DNA of 64,000 bases. It comes from Ceratobasidium sp. AG-K (taxonomy: Eukaryota > Basidiomycota > Agaricomycetes > Cantharellales > Ceratobasidiaceae). Below are positions 20,673-31,625 of this stretch, one piece after another. The stretch covers positions 1,736,001 through 1,800,000 of the forward strand of contig JAWNGF010000007.1 in the NCBI GenBank assembly GCA_037039685.1, read 5' to 3'. The notes under the pieces were generated by a model. The model searched no databases. It was given only the letters and a program-made list of their open reading frames with translations, and was not told where the DNA came from. The stretch's first letter is position 1. Each line of letters opens with the position of its first letter. The position numbers and the translations under genes were made by a program.

Positions 20673-22648
20673 GAGTCTTCCGTAATTGTTGCCTCCCTTC
20701 CTTTGACGCTAGGTTCCGTTGTTATCCATTCCTTGGACGGGCATTTGAATGAACGGTGTCCTTCCTGTCCGCACTTCAGACAGCGGTTGCTTGCTATCCT
20801 TGCTTTGTATACTTCGTCGGGTAGTCGCTTTGTAGAGGATTGACCGCTAGCGGCTGGTTGGGCTGCTTTCTTTCCTGTGGAGGTTTTGATTTGTTGCAAT
20901 TTCTGGTCAATAGAGATTGCGATTGAGATCCATTGGTCAAGGGAAAGTTCCCGTTCTGTCCCATCTTCATTGATCAGGGTCAGTTCGAAGCGAGCTAGTT
21001 CGGTCTTGACTTCTGACTTCAACCCTTCTTTGAATTGGTTGATTAGAGCCTCCTGTCCCCAGTTTACGTCCACCAGAAGGTATCGGAATTCCGAAGCATA
21101 GTTTGCTACCGAATTGTTCTGTTTACATTTGCGAATGTCTGATTCGGCCTTTGCCTTTTTGTTAGGGTCGCTGAATTGTTCCATGAAGTGTGCCTTGAAG
21201 CTTTCCCATGAGATGAGATTTTGGTTGTTCTCTCCTTGGTTAAGTGATCGCAACAGTACTTGTGCCCAGTGAGTCGCGGCCTTGTTCTCGGATTTAAAGT
21301 TTGCTAGAGCTTCGCGGATCCTTTCTTCGCTGGAATTGTATTGATCGCCTAGACGCACAAAGTAGCTCTCCATTTGTGTGATGAACATTTCGGCACCTTC
21401 TCCTTTCTTTCCGTCAAAGGCTTCTGGACGAGTCACCTTGGGACGACGTGTTCCGCTACCAGTGTTTGGGTTCTCGCTTAGTCGTTGGATTCTTAATTCC
21501 AATTCGTCGATCCTGGTAGATTCCGCGTCTGGGTGTGGTGGAGAATTTGATCGCCTGGAAGGGATTCCGTGCAGGGATGCTTCGTCCATTTCTTCTCGTA
21601 TGTTGTTGATAGTTTCCTGAACTTCCGTGATTTTGGCAGTGAAGGAGGTTCCTTCCTGTCGCAAGGTTTCTAATCCTTGTGTTACTGCCTCGTTCCACTC
21701 AAGTTGCCCTTGTCTGGTAGTGTTGAGTTCTTTGCGTATATTGTTTACTAGTCCTTGAGTGTTGGTAACCTCATTTCGAAGGCGAGTTATGTCTTGACCA
21801 ACTAGAAAGGAATTATGTTCGCTATTTCTTGCCGAGTTTAGAATGTCCGTCAAGGTGCCTTGTAGGGTGTTGATGGAATCGTTAAAGATTTGTTGGTTGT
21901 TTGCTAGTACTTGTGTGGCTTGTTCTAGGCCGCTAAGCCTTCGATCTATAGTGACTCTCATTCCGTCTATAACCCTAAGTGTGGCGTTGTGTCTTCCTTC
22001 TAGAAGGTCGTCTAGGTCGTCTAGGTTACTGATTACAGTCCTGCCGCTAGAGCTGGAACTTGAACTTGAACTTCCTGGATCACCGGCGCCTTGTTGTACC
22101 GGGGCTGATTGCTGGGAGTAACCCTGTGGGACATATGGTGGTGCTGGAATCGCTGGTGTAACTGGCTGGGAGGCCAATGGGATTGGTCCTGCGTTGGTGA
22201 TGGTTCCTTCAATTTGGGGGGCCGTAGGAACATTGGGAATGTGTGGTGTAGGAGGAGGTCTAATGGGAACAAGTGACACGCCCCCATGAGCTTCTGGTTG
22301 GGGAGAAAAGAACTGCCTTCTAGTCCCTAGTGGCCACAAGGGACGTGATGGTCCTGGACTTCCAGTTGGAATGCGAATCGCAGCTGGAGTGGGGTCATTT
22401 GTGAGATCTCCTGGTTCCCTATTCGTGATAGTGGGTTCTTCCTCTTGTACAGTTGTCATGTCGGCGATGCCGAAAGCTCCCGGCATTGAAGTTTGACTTT
22501 GGGAGCGTGATCGGGCAGGGCCTCCCGCTTGAATTTGAGCAATATCTTGTTCGTTTAGTGATCCTGTGGGTCTTGCTGCCCGACTGGGTCCTCTTCTTGC
22601 TGATATAGTGGATGAGGGACGTGATCCTCCATCTTCTTGAATAGACTT
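20648..22648 (-). CDS. gag: Element D gag, full-length frame but start ATG mutated to AAG
   Basis: An uninterrupted frame colinear with the gags of E and L. It has a proline-rich N-terminal part, a Ser tract, a helical region, a Ty3 capsid with the W-A-Q-V-L-L to F-R-Y-L-L core, and a zinc knuckle (C-L-K-C...H...C). At the position of the family's ATG (22646-22648) the coding strand reads AAG. The next in-frame ATG is at 22486, 54 codons further on, so translation would give a shortened Gag. At the usually stop-containing position the codon is CGA (Arg), unlike A, E and L. Confidence 0.88.
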   Translation of the reverse strand, partial: KSIQEDGGSRPSSTISARRGPSRAARPTGSLNEQDIAQIQAGGPARSRSQSQTSMPGAFGIADMTTVQEEEPTITNREPGDLTNDPTPAAIRIPTGSPGPSRPLWPLGTRRQFFSPQPEAHGGVSLVPIRPPPTPHIPNVPTAPQIEGTITNAGPIPLASQPVTPAIPAPPYVPQGYSQQSAPVQQGAGDPGSSSSSSSSSGRTVISNLDDLDDLLEGRHNATLRVIDGMRVTIDRRLSGLEQATQVLANNQQIFNDSINTLQGTLTDILNSARNSEHNSFLVGQDITRLRNEVTNTQGLVNNIRKELNTTRQGQLEWNEAVTQGLETLRQEGTSFTAKITEVQETINNIREEMDEASLHGIPSRRSNSPPHPDAESTRIDELELRIQRLSENPNTGSGTRRPKVTRPEAFDGKKGEGAEMFITQMESYFVRLGDQYNSSEERIREALANFKSENKAATHWAQVLLRSLNQGENNQNLISWESFKAHFMEQFSDPNKKAKAESDIRKCKQNNSVANYASEFRYLLVDVNWGQEALINQFKEGLKSEVKTELARFELTLINEDGTERELSLDQWISIAISIDQKLQQIKTSTGKKAAQPAASGQSSTKRLPDEVYKARIASNRCLKCGQEGHRSFKCPSKEWITTEPSVKGREATITEDSGKEGVSL

Positions 22649-22663
22649 GTTTGTGTGTTAATA

Positions 22664-22675
22664 AGCTTGTTTTGT
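22664..22675 (-). promoter_or_regulatory. Primer-binding site of element D
   Basis: Coding-strand ACAAAACAAGCT, 2 nt inside the LTR; its complement is at 22839-22850 in the LTR. Confidence 0.72.
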
Positions 22676-22677
22676 AA

Positions 22678-23133
22678 TGTCGTAAGCTTCTTCTTGGTGG
22701 CTAGGAGACAAGCCGTGATGGAGAGTGGACGGCACTAAGACCTAAGTGACCTCTTGAACCGCAACACACTTAAGCGTCTGTAGGCTCTTGAGGGTAGGGG
22801 TGGTTCTAAGTGTCACTCAGAGGGGATGTTTTGACGAGACAAAACAAGCTGGGGTTACCAGGCTTGTTGATCCTCTATATATATTCAGAAAGAGACCGAG
22901 TCATACAAGACGCAGCCACCCGAGTCATACATAACAACCAGTCAGGAGTGTCCATGTGAGTCATGCTGTATGAACAGACATGACTCGTACAAAGCACAGC
23001 CGCGTTACACAATGTAACGGAATAACCACAAGAAGGTGGCAACGCGGCACACAGAAACGGAAACGTAACAAAAAGAGAGAGATAGGCGGGCGAGACAATG
23101 GGCGAGTCCGATGGAGTGAGCTAGCTCACAACA
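22678..23133 (-). repeat. Element D 5' LTR
   Basis: 456 bp, 99.1% identical to 15904-16359. Followed by CTACA. Confidence 0.95.
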
Positions 23134-24424
23134 CTACAGGCAGTTCATCAAGGGTTATACACACATTGCCAGACCCCTCTATGACCTCACGATGAAAGGG
23201 AAACCTTGGGAATGGAATGCAGAGACACAGGCTAGCTTTGAAAGAATGATCCAGGAATTTCTACAAGCACCCATCCTGTTACAACCGGATCAAGAAAAAG
23301 GGTTCATCATTGAATGTGACGCATCAGACAAAGCCACAGGAGCAGTCCTTAGTCAATATGGAACGGATAACAAACTGCATCCTGTTGCTTTCATGTCCAA
23401 GAGCCTATCACCAGCAGAGCGAAACTACGATATTTTTGATAAGGAACTCCTGGCAATTATCAAAGCTTTCAAGGAATGGCGTCATCTATTGGAAGGAACA
23501 GAAATTCCGGTTCTGCTCATCACCGATCATAAGAATCTAGAGTATTTCATGACCTCCAAAGTCCTCACCAAGCGTCAAAACAGATGGGCGGTCTTCCTAT
23601 CAGAATTCAATTTCCAGATCAAATATTGGGCTGGCGGACTCAATGGAAAAGCCAACACACTCAGTTGGCGGAGCAACCACAATCTAGAAGGGGGGGTAGT
23701 CCCTCAAAAACCCCTACTTGCTCCTCACATCTTCATCAATTTGGCCGAAGAAACATCTACTGGCATAGCATCAACGGCGGAAATTCACACTTCCATTCAA
23801 AATCAGCTGCCAAGTGACAAATACACCCAGTCCATTTGGGCGTTCCTCAGCAATCAACCCAAGAAAGCACCTGCCACGGTCCGGAAGGAATTTGAGGATT
23901 GGAAGATACAAAATAACTTGCTATACAGGAAAGGTTGGGTCTATGTTCCTAGCAACAACAAGCTCAAGCGACAAATCTTGGAACTCCATCATGACAACAA
24001 GGCAGCCGGTCACATGGGGCAAGCAAAGACTTTGGAATTGATCAAGCGGGAATACTGGTGGCCATCAATGAAGGTGTTTATCAACAAATACGTGTCATCC
24101 TGCGACTTGTGCCAACAAAGCAAACGAATCAACCAGTGCCCCCTAGGAGAATTGCAACCACTAGAACTTCCCTCTAAACCCTGGCAACACATTTCAGTTG
24201 ATATGATTGTCAAACTACCCCTATCAAGAGGCCTAGACTCTATTCTGATATTGTCAACACACTCACAAAAATGGCACACTTCATTCCCTGTACCGAGAAG
24301 ATCACATCCCCCAAGTTAGCAGAATTGTTCATGGAACACTGTTGGAAGCTGTATGGTACCCCAGAAACAGTCATGTCAGATTGAGGCCCCACCTTTGCAT
24401 CAAAGTTCATGAGAGAACTCTATC
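23134..24424 (+). pseudogene. pol: Element C pol, part 2: RT thumb, RNase H, integrase N-terminus
   Basis: Continues part 1 in frame (F-Y then R-Q-F). It contains RNase H (C-D-A-S-D, with T-D-H further on) and the integrase zinc finger (H-H-D-N...H, C-D-L-C). Near 24250 a one-base loss shifts the frame just past the first integrase Asp. In the correct frame a TGA at 24382-24384 replaces the Arg of S-D-R-G. Element E interrupts at 24424. Confidence 0.88.
23684..23700 (+). promoter_or_regulatory. Possible central polypurine tract of element C
   Basis: CTAGAAGGGGGGGTAGT is identical over 17 nt to the 3' polypurine tract at 33153-33169. It lies between RNase H and integrase, where some retroelements start a second plus strand. 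Confidence 0.5.
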
Positions 24425-24868
24425 TGTCGTGAGCTAGCTCACTCCATCGGACTTGCCCGCCTGTCTCCCTCTTTGTGTTATGTTTCCCGTTTCCTTTCGC
24501 CGCGTTGCCACCTTCTTGTGGTTATCCTGTTACATTGTGTAACGCGGCTGTGCTTTGTACGAGTCATGTCTGTTCATACAGCATGACTCACATGGACACT
24601 CCTGACTGGTAGACTGTATGACTCATGTGGCTGCGCCTTGTATGACTCGGCCTTTTCTTGGTTATATATAGAGGACCAACAAGCCTGGCAACCCCAGCTT
24701 GTTTTGTCTCGTCAAAACATCCCCTCTGAGTGACACTTAGAACCACCCCTACCCTCAAGAGCCTACAGACGCTTAAGTGTGTTGCGGTTCAAGAGGTCAC
24801 TTAGGTCTTAGTGCCGTCCACTCTCCATTGCGGCTTGTCTCATAGCCACCAAGAAGAAGCTTGCGACA
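24425..24868 (+). repeat. Element E 5' LTR
   Basis: 444 bp, a shorter LTR subtype than B or D. It has two TGACTCA sites, a TATATATA box, the self-primer sequence and the U5 palindrome. Confidence 0.95.
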
Positions 24869-24870
24869 TT

Positions 24871-24882
24871 ACAAAACAAGCT
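24871..24882 (+). promoter_or_regulatory. Primer-binding site of element E
   Basis: ACAAAACAAGCT, 2 nt after the LTR; its complement is in the LTR as in B. Confidence 0.72.
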
Positions 24883-24898
24883 TAACAAGCATACAAAT

Positions 24899-26893
24899 AT
24901 GTCTATTCAAGAGGACGGAGGGTCACGCCCCTCATCCACCATATCAGCAAGAAGGGGACCCAGTCGGGCAGCAAGGCCCACAGGATCACTAAACGAACAA
25001 GATATCGCACAAGCTCAAGCGGGAGGACCAGTCCGATCACGTTCCCAAAGTCAAACGTCAATGCCGGGAGCTTTTGGCAATACCGACATGACAATGGTAC
25101 AAGAAGAAGATCCCACTATCACGGGTAGAGAACCAGGGGACCTTACAAATGACCCCACTCCAGCTGTAATCCGCGTCTCAACTGGAAGTCCAGGGCCATC
25201 ACGCCCATTGTGGCCACTAGGATCTAGGAGACAGTTCTTCTCTCCCCAACCCAAAGCTCATGGGGGCGTGTCGCTTGTTCCCATTAGACCTCCTCCTACA
25301 CCACATATTCCCAACGTTCCCACAATCCCTCAAATCGGAGGAACCATCACCAATGTAGGAGCAATTCCAATAGCCTCTCAACCGGTTACACCAGTGATTC
25401 CGGCACCACCCTATATCCCACAAGGTTACTCCGGGCAATCGGCCCAGGTACAACAAAGGACCGCTGGTCCAGGAAGCTCAAGTTCCAGCTCCAGCAACAA
25501 TACTGTAATTAGCAATCTAGACGATTTAAACAACCTCCTGGAAGGAAGACACAACGCTACCATTAGGGTCATAGATGGAATGAGGGTCGCTATGGACAGG
25601 AGGCTTAGTGGCCTAGAACAAGCCACACAAATCCTCGCAAACAACCAGCAAATCTTTAACGACTCCATTAACAACCTACAAGGCACCCTGACAGACATCC
25701 TAACTGCGGCAAGAAACGGTGAACACAATTCCTTCCTAGTCAGCCAAGACGTAACCCGTCTTTGAAATGAGGTTACCAACACCCAAGGACTAGTGAACAA
25801 TGTACGTGAAGAACTCAACACCACCAGGCAAGGACAACTCGAGTGGAACGAGGCAGTAACACAAGGACTAGAATCCTTACGACAGGAAGGAGCCTCCTTC
25901 ACTACCAAAATCACGGAAGTTCAAGAAACCATCAACAATATGCGAGAAGAGATGGACGAAGCATCCCTGCACGGGGTCCCTTCCAGGCGATCAAATTCTC
26001 CACCACATCCAGATGCAGAATCTACCAGGATCGATGAATTAGAGTTAAGGATTCAATGACTAACTGAAAACCCAAACATCGGTAGCAGTTCACGTCGTCC
26101 CAAGGTAACTCGCCCGGAAGCCTTCGACGGAAAGAAAGGAGAAGGTGCCAAAATGTTCATCACACAAATGGAGAGCTACTTTGTACGTCTAGGCGATCAA
26201 TACAATTCCAGCGAAGAAAGAATCCGCGAAGCTCTAGCAAACTTCAAATCAGAGAACAAAGCCGCCACTCACTGGGCACAAGTACTCTTACGATCGCTTA
26301 ACCAAGGAGGAATCAACCAAAATCTCGCCTCATGGGAAAGCTTCAAGGCACACTTCATGGAACAGTTCAGCAACCCTAACAAAAAGGCCAAAGCCGAATC
26401 GGACATTCGTAAATGCAAACAGAACAACTCGGTAGCAAACTATGCTTCGGAATTCCGATACCTTCTGGTAGACGTAAACTGGGGACAGGAAGCCCTGATC
26501 AACCAATTCAAGGAAGGATTGAAGTCCGAAGTCAAAACCGAACTAGCTCGTTTCGAACTAACCCTGATCAATGAAGATGGAACAGAACGAGAACTTTCCC
26601 TTGACCGATGGATCTCAATCGCAATCTCTATCGACCAGAAATTGCAACAAATCAAAACCTCTACAGGAAAGAAAGCAGCCCAACCAACCGCTAGCAGTCA
26701 ATCCTCTACAAAGCGACTACCCGACGAAGTATACAAAGCAAGGATAGCAAGCAACCGCTGTCTGAAGTGCGGACAGGAAGGACACCGTTCATTCAAATGC
26801 CCGTCCAAGGAATGGATAACAACGGAACCTAACGTCAAAGGAAGGGAGGCAACAATTACGGAAGACTCGGGAAAAGAAGGGGTCTCCCTCTAA
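24899..26893 (+). pseudogene. gag: Element E gag with two in-frame TGA codons
   Basis: ATG at 24899 and TAA at 26891-26893. Domains as in D: proline-rich region, Ser tract, helical part, capsid, zinc knuckle. TGA at 25763-25765 (shared with A and L) and at 26057-26059 each replace CGA. The first stop leaves a 288-residue N-terminal product without the capsid; no ATG directly restarts. Sequence markers are like L up to the capsid and like D around the knuckle. Confidence 0.9.
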
Positions 26894-26910
26894 CTGTGTG
26901 TGGAGAGACC
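26869..26910 (+). promoter_or_regulatory. -1 frameshift cassette of element E
   Basis: GGGAAAA at 26869-26875, spacer GAAGG, stem arms 26881-26889 and 26902-26910 around a 12-nt loop that contains the gag TAA. After slipping, the frame runs straight into pol. Confidence 0.7.
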
Positions 26911-29900
26911 AAGAAACCGGCAACGGAAGCAATGTACTTTAGAGCGACAAATGAATCTACCATTGTTTACGCAAACGTTGCCGGAATCACAGAACCTATA
27001 CCAACCCTCATCGATTCTGGAGCATCAAAGAACTTCCTGGACATTTCATGGGCTTGATCCAACAACGTTCCACTCATAGAACTCTCCACTCCTAGAAAAG
27101 TAATTGGAATCCAGGGGAAAGAACTCTCTCACCAAATACGTTTCAAAGCAAAGCTGGAACTAGAAGTAGAGGGAAGAACTTTCAAACAAGTCTTCTTCGC
27201 GATGCCCACTGGAGAAACTAAACTTATCCTCGGACTAGAATGGTTAGAAGAATCAAACCCTGACATCGATTGGAAAACAAAGCACATATCATGGCGAACA
27301 GAAGCCATTCAAGCAAGGACGGCCTCAATAGACGACTTGCCCGAAGAATTCAAGGAATTTGCCGACGTCTTCAGCGAAGAAAAATTCAAGAGAATCCCTG
27401 ATCATCGTCCATACGACTGCGCCATCGACTTCAAGGAAGGAACTGAACTTCCGAAACCAGCCAGACCTATCCCACTCTCTCCGGCAGAGTCAATTGCTCT
27501 GAGAGAATACTTGGATGAAGAAATCGCAGCAGGGAAAATCCGTCCAAGCAAATCACCCATTGCATCACCTTGCTTCTTTGTCAAAAAGCCGATCGACCCC
27601 AAAAATCCAGGAGCAGTTCGCCAACTACGACTTGTTCAAGATCTCAGAGGAGTAAACGCCATTACGAAGGACGACAGATTCCCAATGCCCCTGATGGAAG
27701 ACCTCTTGGATAAAATCAAGGACGCAAAAATTTTCTCCAAAATCGATTTGCGCATGGGATTCAACAATATCAGAATCAAGGAAGGAGACGAATGGAAGAC
27801 AGCTTTCAGAACAAAAGAAGGACTATTCGAATACGTCGTCATGCCGTTTGGACTGAAAAACGCGCCCGCCATATTCCAAAGATATATGAACCACATCTTC
27901 CATGATCTTATCGACGTATGTGTCATAGTATATATTGACGACATCCTAGTCTTCTCTAAGAACAGAAGTCAACATACTGTGGATGTCAGGAAGGTGCTAA
28001 AAATCTTGCTGGAAGAAAACCTATTTGCAAAGCTTCCAAAATGCGAATTCTTTGTCACCAAATTGACATATACTGGACTTGGAATCAGCGATTCAGGCAT
28101 CTCTATGGAGGAAGAAAAAGTCAAGGCAATAAAAGAATGGAAGGAACCAAGAACGGTCAAACAAGTTCAGGCGTTCCTAGGATTCGCAAATTTCTACAGA
28201 AGATTCGTTCCAAATTTCAGCCGTTTAGCAAAGCCCCTGACAACCTTAACAAGAAAGGAGAACAAATGGGAATGGGGAAACGATCAACAGGAAGCTTTTG
28301 AGGCTCTAAAAGCAGAAATCAGCAAAGAACCTACTCTACGCCATCCAAACCCTGACAAACCCTTTTTTTTGGAAACGGATGCAAGTGGAGTAGCAATGGG
28401 AGCAATCTTATCGCAAAGACAAGACGATGGCTACTTACACCCTATTGCTTTTCTTTCAAAGTCTTTCAACGAGGCTCAACTCAACTACGACGTCCACGAT
28501 AAAGAACTTATGGCTATCATAGAATCTCTAACACATTGGAGGCTATACCTTGAAGGAACAAGGGACCCTATCACTATCTACACCGATCATAGAAACCTAC
28601 AATTCTGGAAGGAAGCAAGAACGTTCAACCGTCGACATGCAAGATGGCACCAATTGCTTGCTTCCTATAACTTTGACATCATTTATCGCCCTGGAATCCT
28701 GTCTTCTAAACCAGACCTGTTGTCAAGACGATCAGACCATGAAGACATCCCGACGCCAGAACAAGTTATGATATCTGTTGAAAGGTTCAAGGGATTTATG
28801 GGACAGGTAGACACAGACATCATAGAAACTATCAAGGAAGCGCAAGAAACAGATGAAGGATTGGCACAAATCAAAGAAATCTGCACATCAAGGGAAACTT
28901 TACCAAAAACCCTACAACACAGCGCAAAAGATTATGATTTCAAGGAGGGACTATTATGGTTCAAAGGAAGGATCTATGTACCAGAGGATAAGGAATCCAG
29001 ACTGGCCATCATGCGTATGCATCACGACTCAAAAATCGCAGGACATCAAGGACAAGCTAGAACACTGGAACTAATATCAAGAAGGTACTTCTGGCCAGGG
29101 ATGAAGCAAAGCATAAACAGATACGTGGAGTCCTGCGAGACCTGCCAGCGGACAAAGGGATTGAAGTCAATAGTCCCGATCAAGCCTCTGGAGATTCCAA
29201 AGGGACCGTGGGAAGACATAGCGTTCGACTTCGTGGTAAAGTTACCAAAATCCAGAGGATCAGATAGCATCTTAGTAGTGGTGGACCGATTCTCAAGAAT
29301 GGCGCATTTCATACCCTGCAAAGAATCTCACACGGCAAGCGACCTTGCAAATCTTTTTATCACAAATGTTTGGAAACTGCACGGTTTCCCAAAGAGCACG
29401 ATTTCAGACCAAGGGACTACTTTCAATTCCAAACTTATGAAAGCCATTTACGAGAAAATTGGAACTAGCCCAGGTTTCAGTACTGCCTACCACCCCCAAA
29501 CAGATGGAATAACGGAGAGAATCAATCAATGGATGGAGGGCTGGCTACGGTTGTTTGTCAACTACCGGCAGGACGATTGGGCGGACTTATTACCAATTGC
29601 GGAGTTCAGCTATAATCTACAGAAGCATCGCATAACAGGTAATTCCCCTTTCGAAATTGTCTACGGGAGGGAACCACTGTGGAACATCTCAGCGGAAGAA
29701 TCGGGGGTCCCAGAAGCAAACAACATCACAGGAAAATGGCGCAAAATCCACGACGAAGCAATTGCATCAATGGAAACCCAAAAGCTCCCAGAAGAAGAAC
29801 CTAAGAATAAGTACCAAGAAGGAGATCTAGTATGGCTGCTGGGCAAGAACATTCAGACAAAAAGACCATCGAAGAAACTGGATAACAAAAAGCACGGGCC

Positions 29901-30450
29901 ATTTGTTGTGAAACAAAGAATAGGGTCACACGCTTATGAGCTCGACTTGCCGGCAACGATGAGGGTGCACCCTGTTTTCCACATCGACTTGCTCAGCCCT
30001 TACAAAGAAGACACAGAGTTTAGCCGTAACCAACCCCGACCACCGCCGATCATAACAGAAGAAGGGGAAGAAGAATACGAAGTAGAGAAGATTTTGGACT
30101 GGAAGGAAACAAAGGATGGTCTTTTCTACAGGGTCAGATGGAAGGGCTATGGGAGTGAAGAAGACACAGAACAAAGGGCGGAAGATTTTGGTCACCTGTC
30201 GAAGATCATCAAGGACCTTCTACGCCGACACCCCGAAGCTCCCACGCCATCTAACTATGTTCCAGGAAAGATAAAAGGCAGAAGGGGCGAAACCAGTAGT
30301 GTCACTTGCAATACTTGCATCTACTCCAAGCTTCACCCATCGCTCAACTCTCTAAATCTTTTTTGCTCCCAACAATGCCTGCTGTCACCCGCTCCGCCAT
30401 CACCAGCAACCTTACCCGCGTCCTTGACGGACCAGCATTCGCTACGGTGA
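26896..30450 (+). pseudogene. pol: Element E pol with one in-frame TGA
   Basis: Same domain order as D and nearly identical to it in protease-RT (E-S-N-P-D-I-D-W and E-G-T-E-L-P-K-P are shared with D). Catalytic D-S-G-A, Y-I-D-D, T-D-H and integrase D, D, E are present. A TGA at 27055-27057 in protease replaces CGA; the remaining frame (first ATG at 27202) is open to 30450. Here the pol frame closes only about 75 nt into ORF3, unlike B, D, K and L. Confidence 0.9.
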
Positions 30451-31139
30451 GAATCCTTGACGCTGGGGCCGCACTCTACGTTTTCAAAAGGTCCCAACAA
30501 AGCTCGGGAAGAATGCACTTTAGGGCGTCGGACGACGTTCTGCACTCGGACCTGGGAGAGTTCCAATGGGTCGGAAAGAAGTGGCCGACACGCATGCAAC
30601 TCCTACGGAAGGACATATTCGTCTGTCGAGGGTGCGCGGCTTTCCAGGTCTCCGAGGTCGTCCTCCTCTCCACCCACATGCTCGGGGTAGTTGAATGGGG
30701 ACAAGAAGGAGCGTACTCGAGTGAATGGGTACCCGGCTACAACGGAAGGCAGCCAACGCTCCGGCCTAGATGGAACGACGCTTGGGACGCCAACTACGAG
30801 AAGGACCTGAGCGACTGGAGGATGGAGAGGGGGAGATACCAGAAGGAGAAGATCGATTGGGAGCCTTACTGGTGGAAGAAGGAGGAGACTGACGTATCGG
30901 CATGGAAGGAGGCAGAGCCCGACGTGCGTCAGTGGGATGGAGAATTTGTGGAGGCCCAGAAGAGGGTTTTGGACTGGGCCAAGGCGGACTGGACAAAGGA
31001 GGAGACCTGGGAAGAATGGGAGAAATTCTCGGACGAACCAGGCAATACCGTCTTCAATCCGATCGACCTGACCTTGGAGGAGGACGAAGGACTGGAGGAG
31101 CATATGCTCGCAAAAGGCAAGGATTGTGGGATCCAGTAG
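30375..31139 (+). CDS. Element E accessory ORF3
   Basis: 254 aa from ATGCCTGC. The N-terminal part resembles ORF3 of A more than D (A-G-A-A-L-Y, S-S-G-R-M), and the tail (A-K-G-K-D-C-G-I-Q) resembles D and K. It has C-R-G-C, the Trp-rich part and N-P-I-D-L-T-L-E-E-D-E. Intact although gag and pol of the same copy carry stops. Function unknown. Confidence 0.75.
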   Translation: MPAVTRSAITSNLTRVLDGPAFATVRILDAGAALYVFKRSQQSSGRMHFRASDDVLHSDLGEFQWVGKKWPTRMQLLRKDIFVCRGCAAFQVSEVVLLSTHMLGVVEWGQEGAYSSEWVPGYNGRQPTLRPRWNDAWDANYEKDLSDWRMERGRYQKEKIDWEPYWWKKEETDVSAWKEAEPDVRQWDGEFVEAQKRVLDWAKADWTKEETWEEWEKFSDEPGNTVFNPIDLTLEEDEGLEEHMLAKGKDCGIQ

Positions 31140-31167
31140 AGCCCATCCAGGTCCCCTAAATGGTCTC

Positions 31168-31181
31168 TTAGGGGGGAGTAA
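31168..31181 (+). promoter_or_regulatory. Polypurine tract of element E
   Basis: TTAGGGGGGAGTAA before the 3' LTR. Confidence 0.82.
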
Positions 31182-31625
31182 TGTCGTGAGCTAGCTCACT
31201 CCATCGGACTTGCCCGCCTGTCTCCCTCTTTGTGTTATGTTTCCTGTTTCCTTTTGCCGCGTTGCCACCTTCTTGTGGTTATCCTGTTACATTGTGTAAC
31301 GCGGCTGTGCTTTGTACGAGTCATGTCTGTTCATACAGCATGACTCACATGGACACTCCTGACTGGTAGACTGTATGACTCATGTGGCTGCGCCTTGTAT
31401 GACTCGGCCTTTTCTTGGTTATATATAGAGGACCAACAAGCCTGGCAACCCCAGCTTGTTTTGTCTCGTCAAAACATCCCCTCTGAGTGACACTTAGAAC
31501 CACCCCTACCCTCAAGAGCCTACAGACGCTTAAGTGTGTTGCGGTTCAAGAGGTCACTTAGGTCTTAGTGCCGTCCACTCTCCATTGCGGCTTGTCTCAT
31601 AGCCACCAAGAAGAAGCTTGCGACA
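31182..31625 (+). repeat. Element E 3' LTR
   Basis: 444 bp, two CpG differences from its partner. CTATC follows. Confidence 0.95.

Larger units (their letters stand above)
15904..23133 (-). mobile_element. Element D: near-intact family-A element, 5-bp TSD CTACA
   Basis: 7230 bp with 456-bp LTRs differing at four positions (99.1%). CTACA at 15899-15903 and 23134-23138 flanks it; removal restores element C's RT frame. Pol and ORF3 are uninterrupted, RT is Y-I-D-D and RNase H has T-D-H. The only evident lesion is loss of the gag ATG. Confidence 0.96.
24425..31625 (+). mobile_element. Element E: young family-A element, mosaic, 5-bp TSD CTATC
   Basis: 7201 bp with 444-bp LTRs that differ at only two positions (99.5%), both CpG transitions. 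CTATC at 24420-24424 and 31626-31630. Gag has two TGA codons and pol one, all from CGA. Gag resembles element L, pol resembles element D. Confidence 0.96.
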
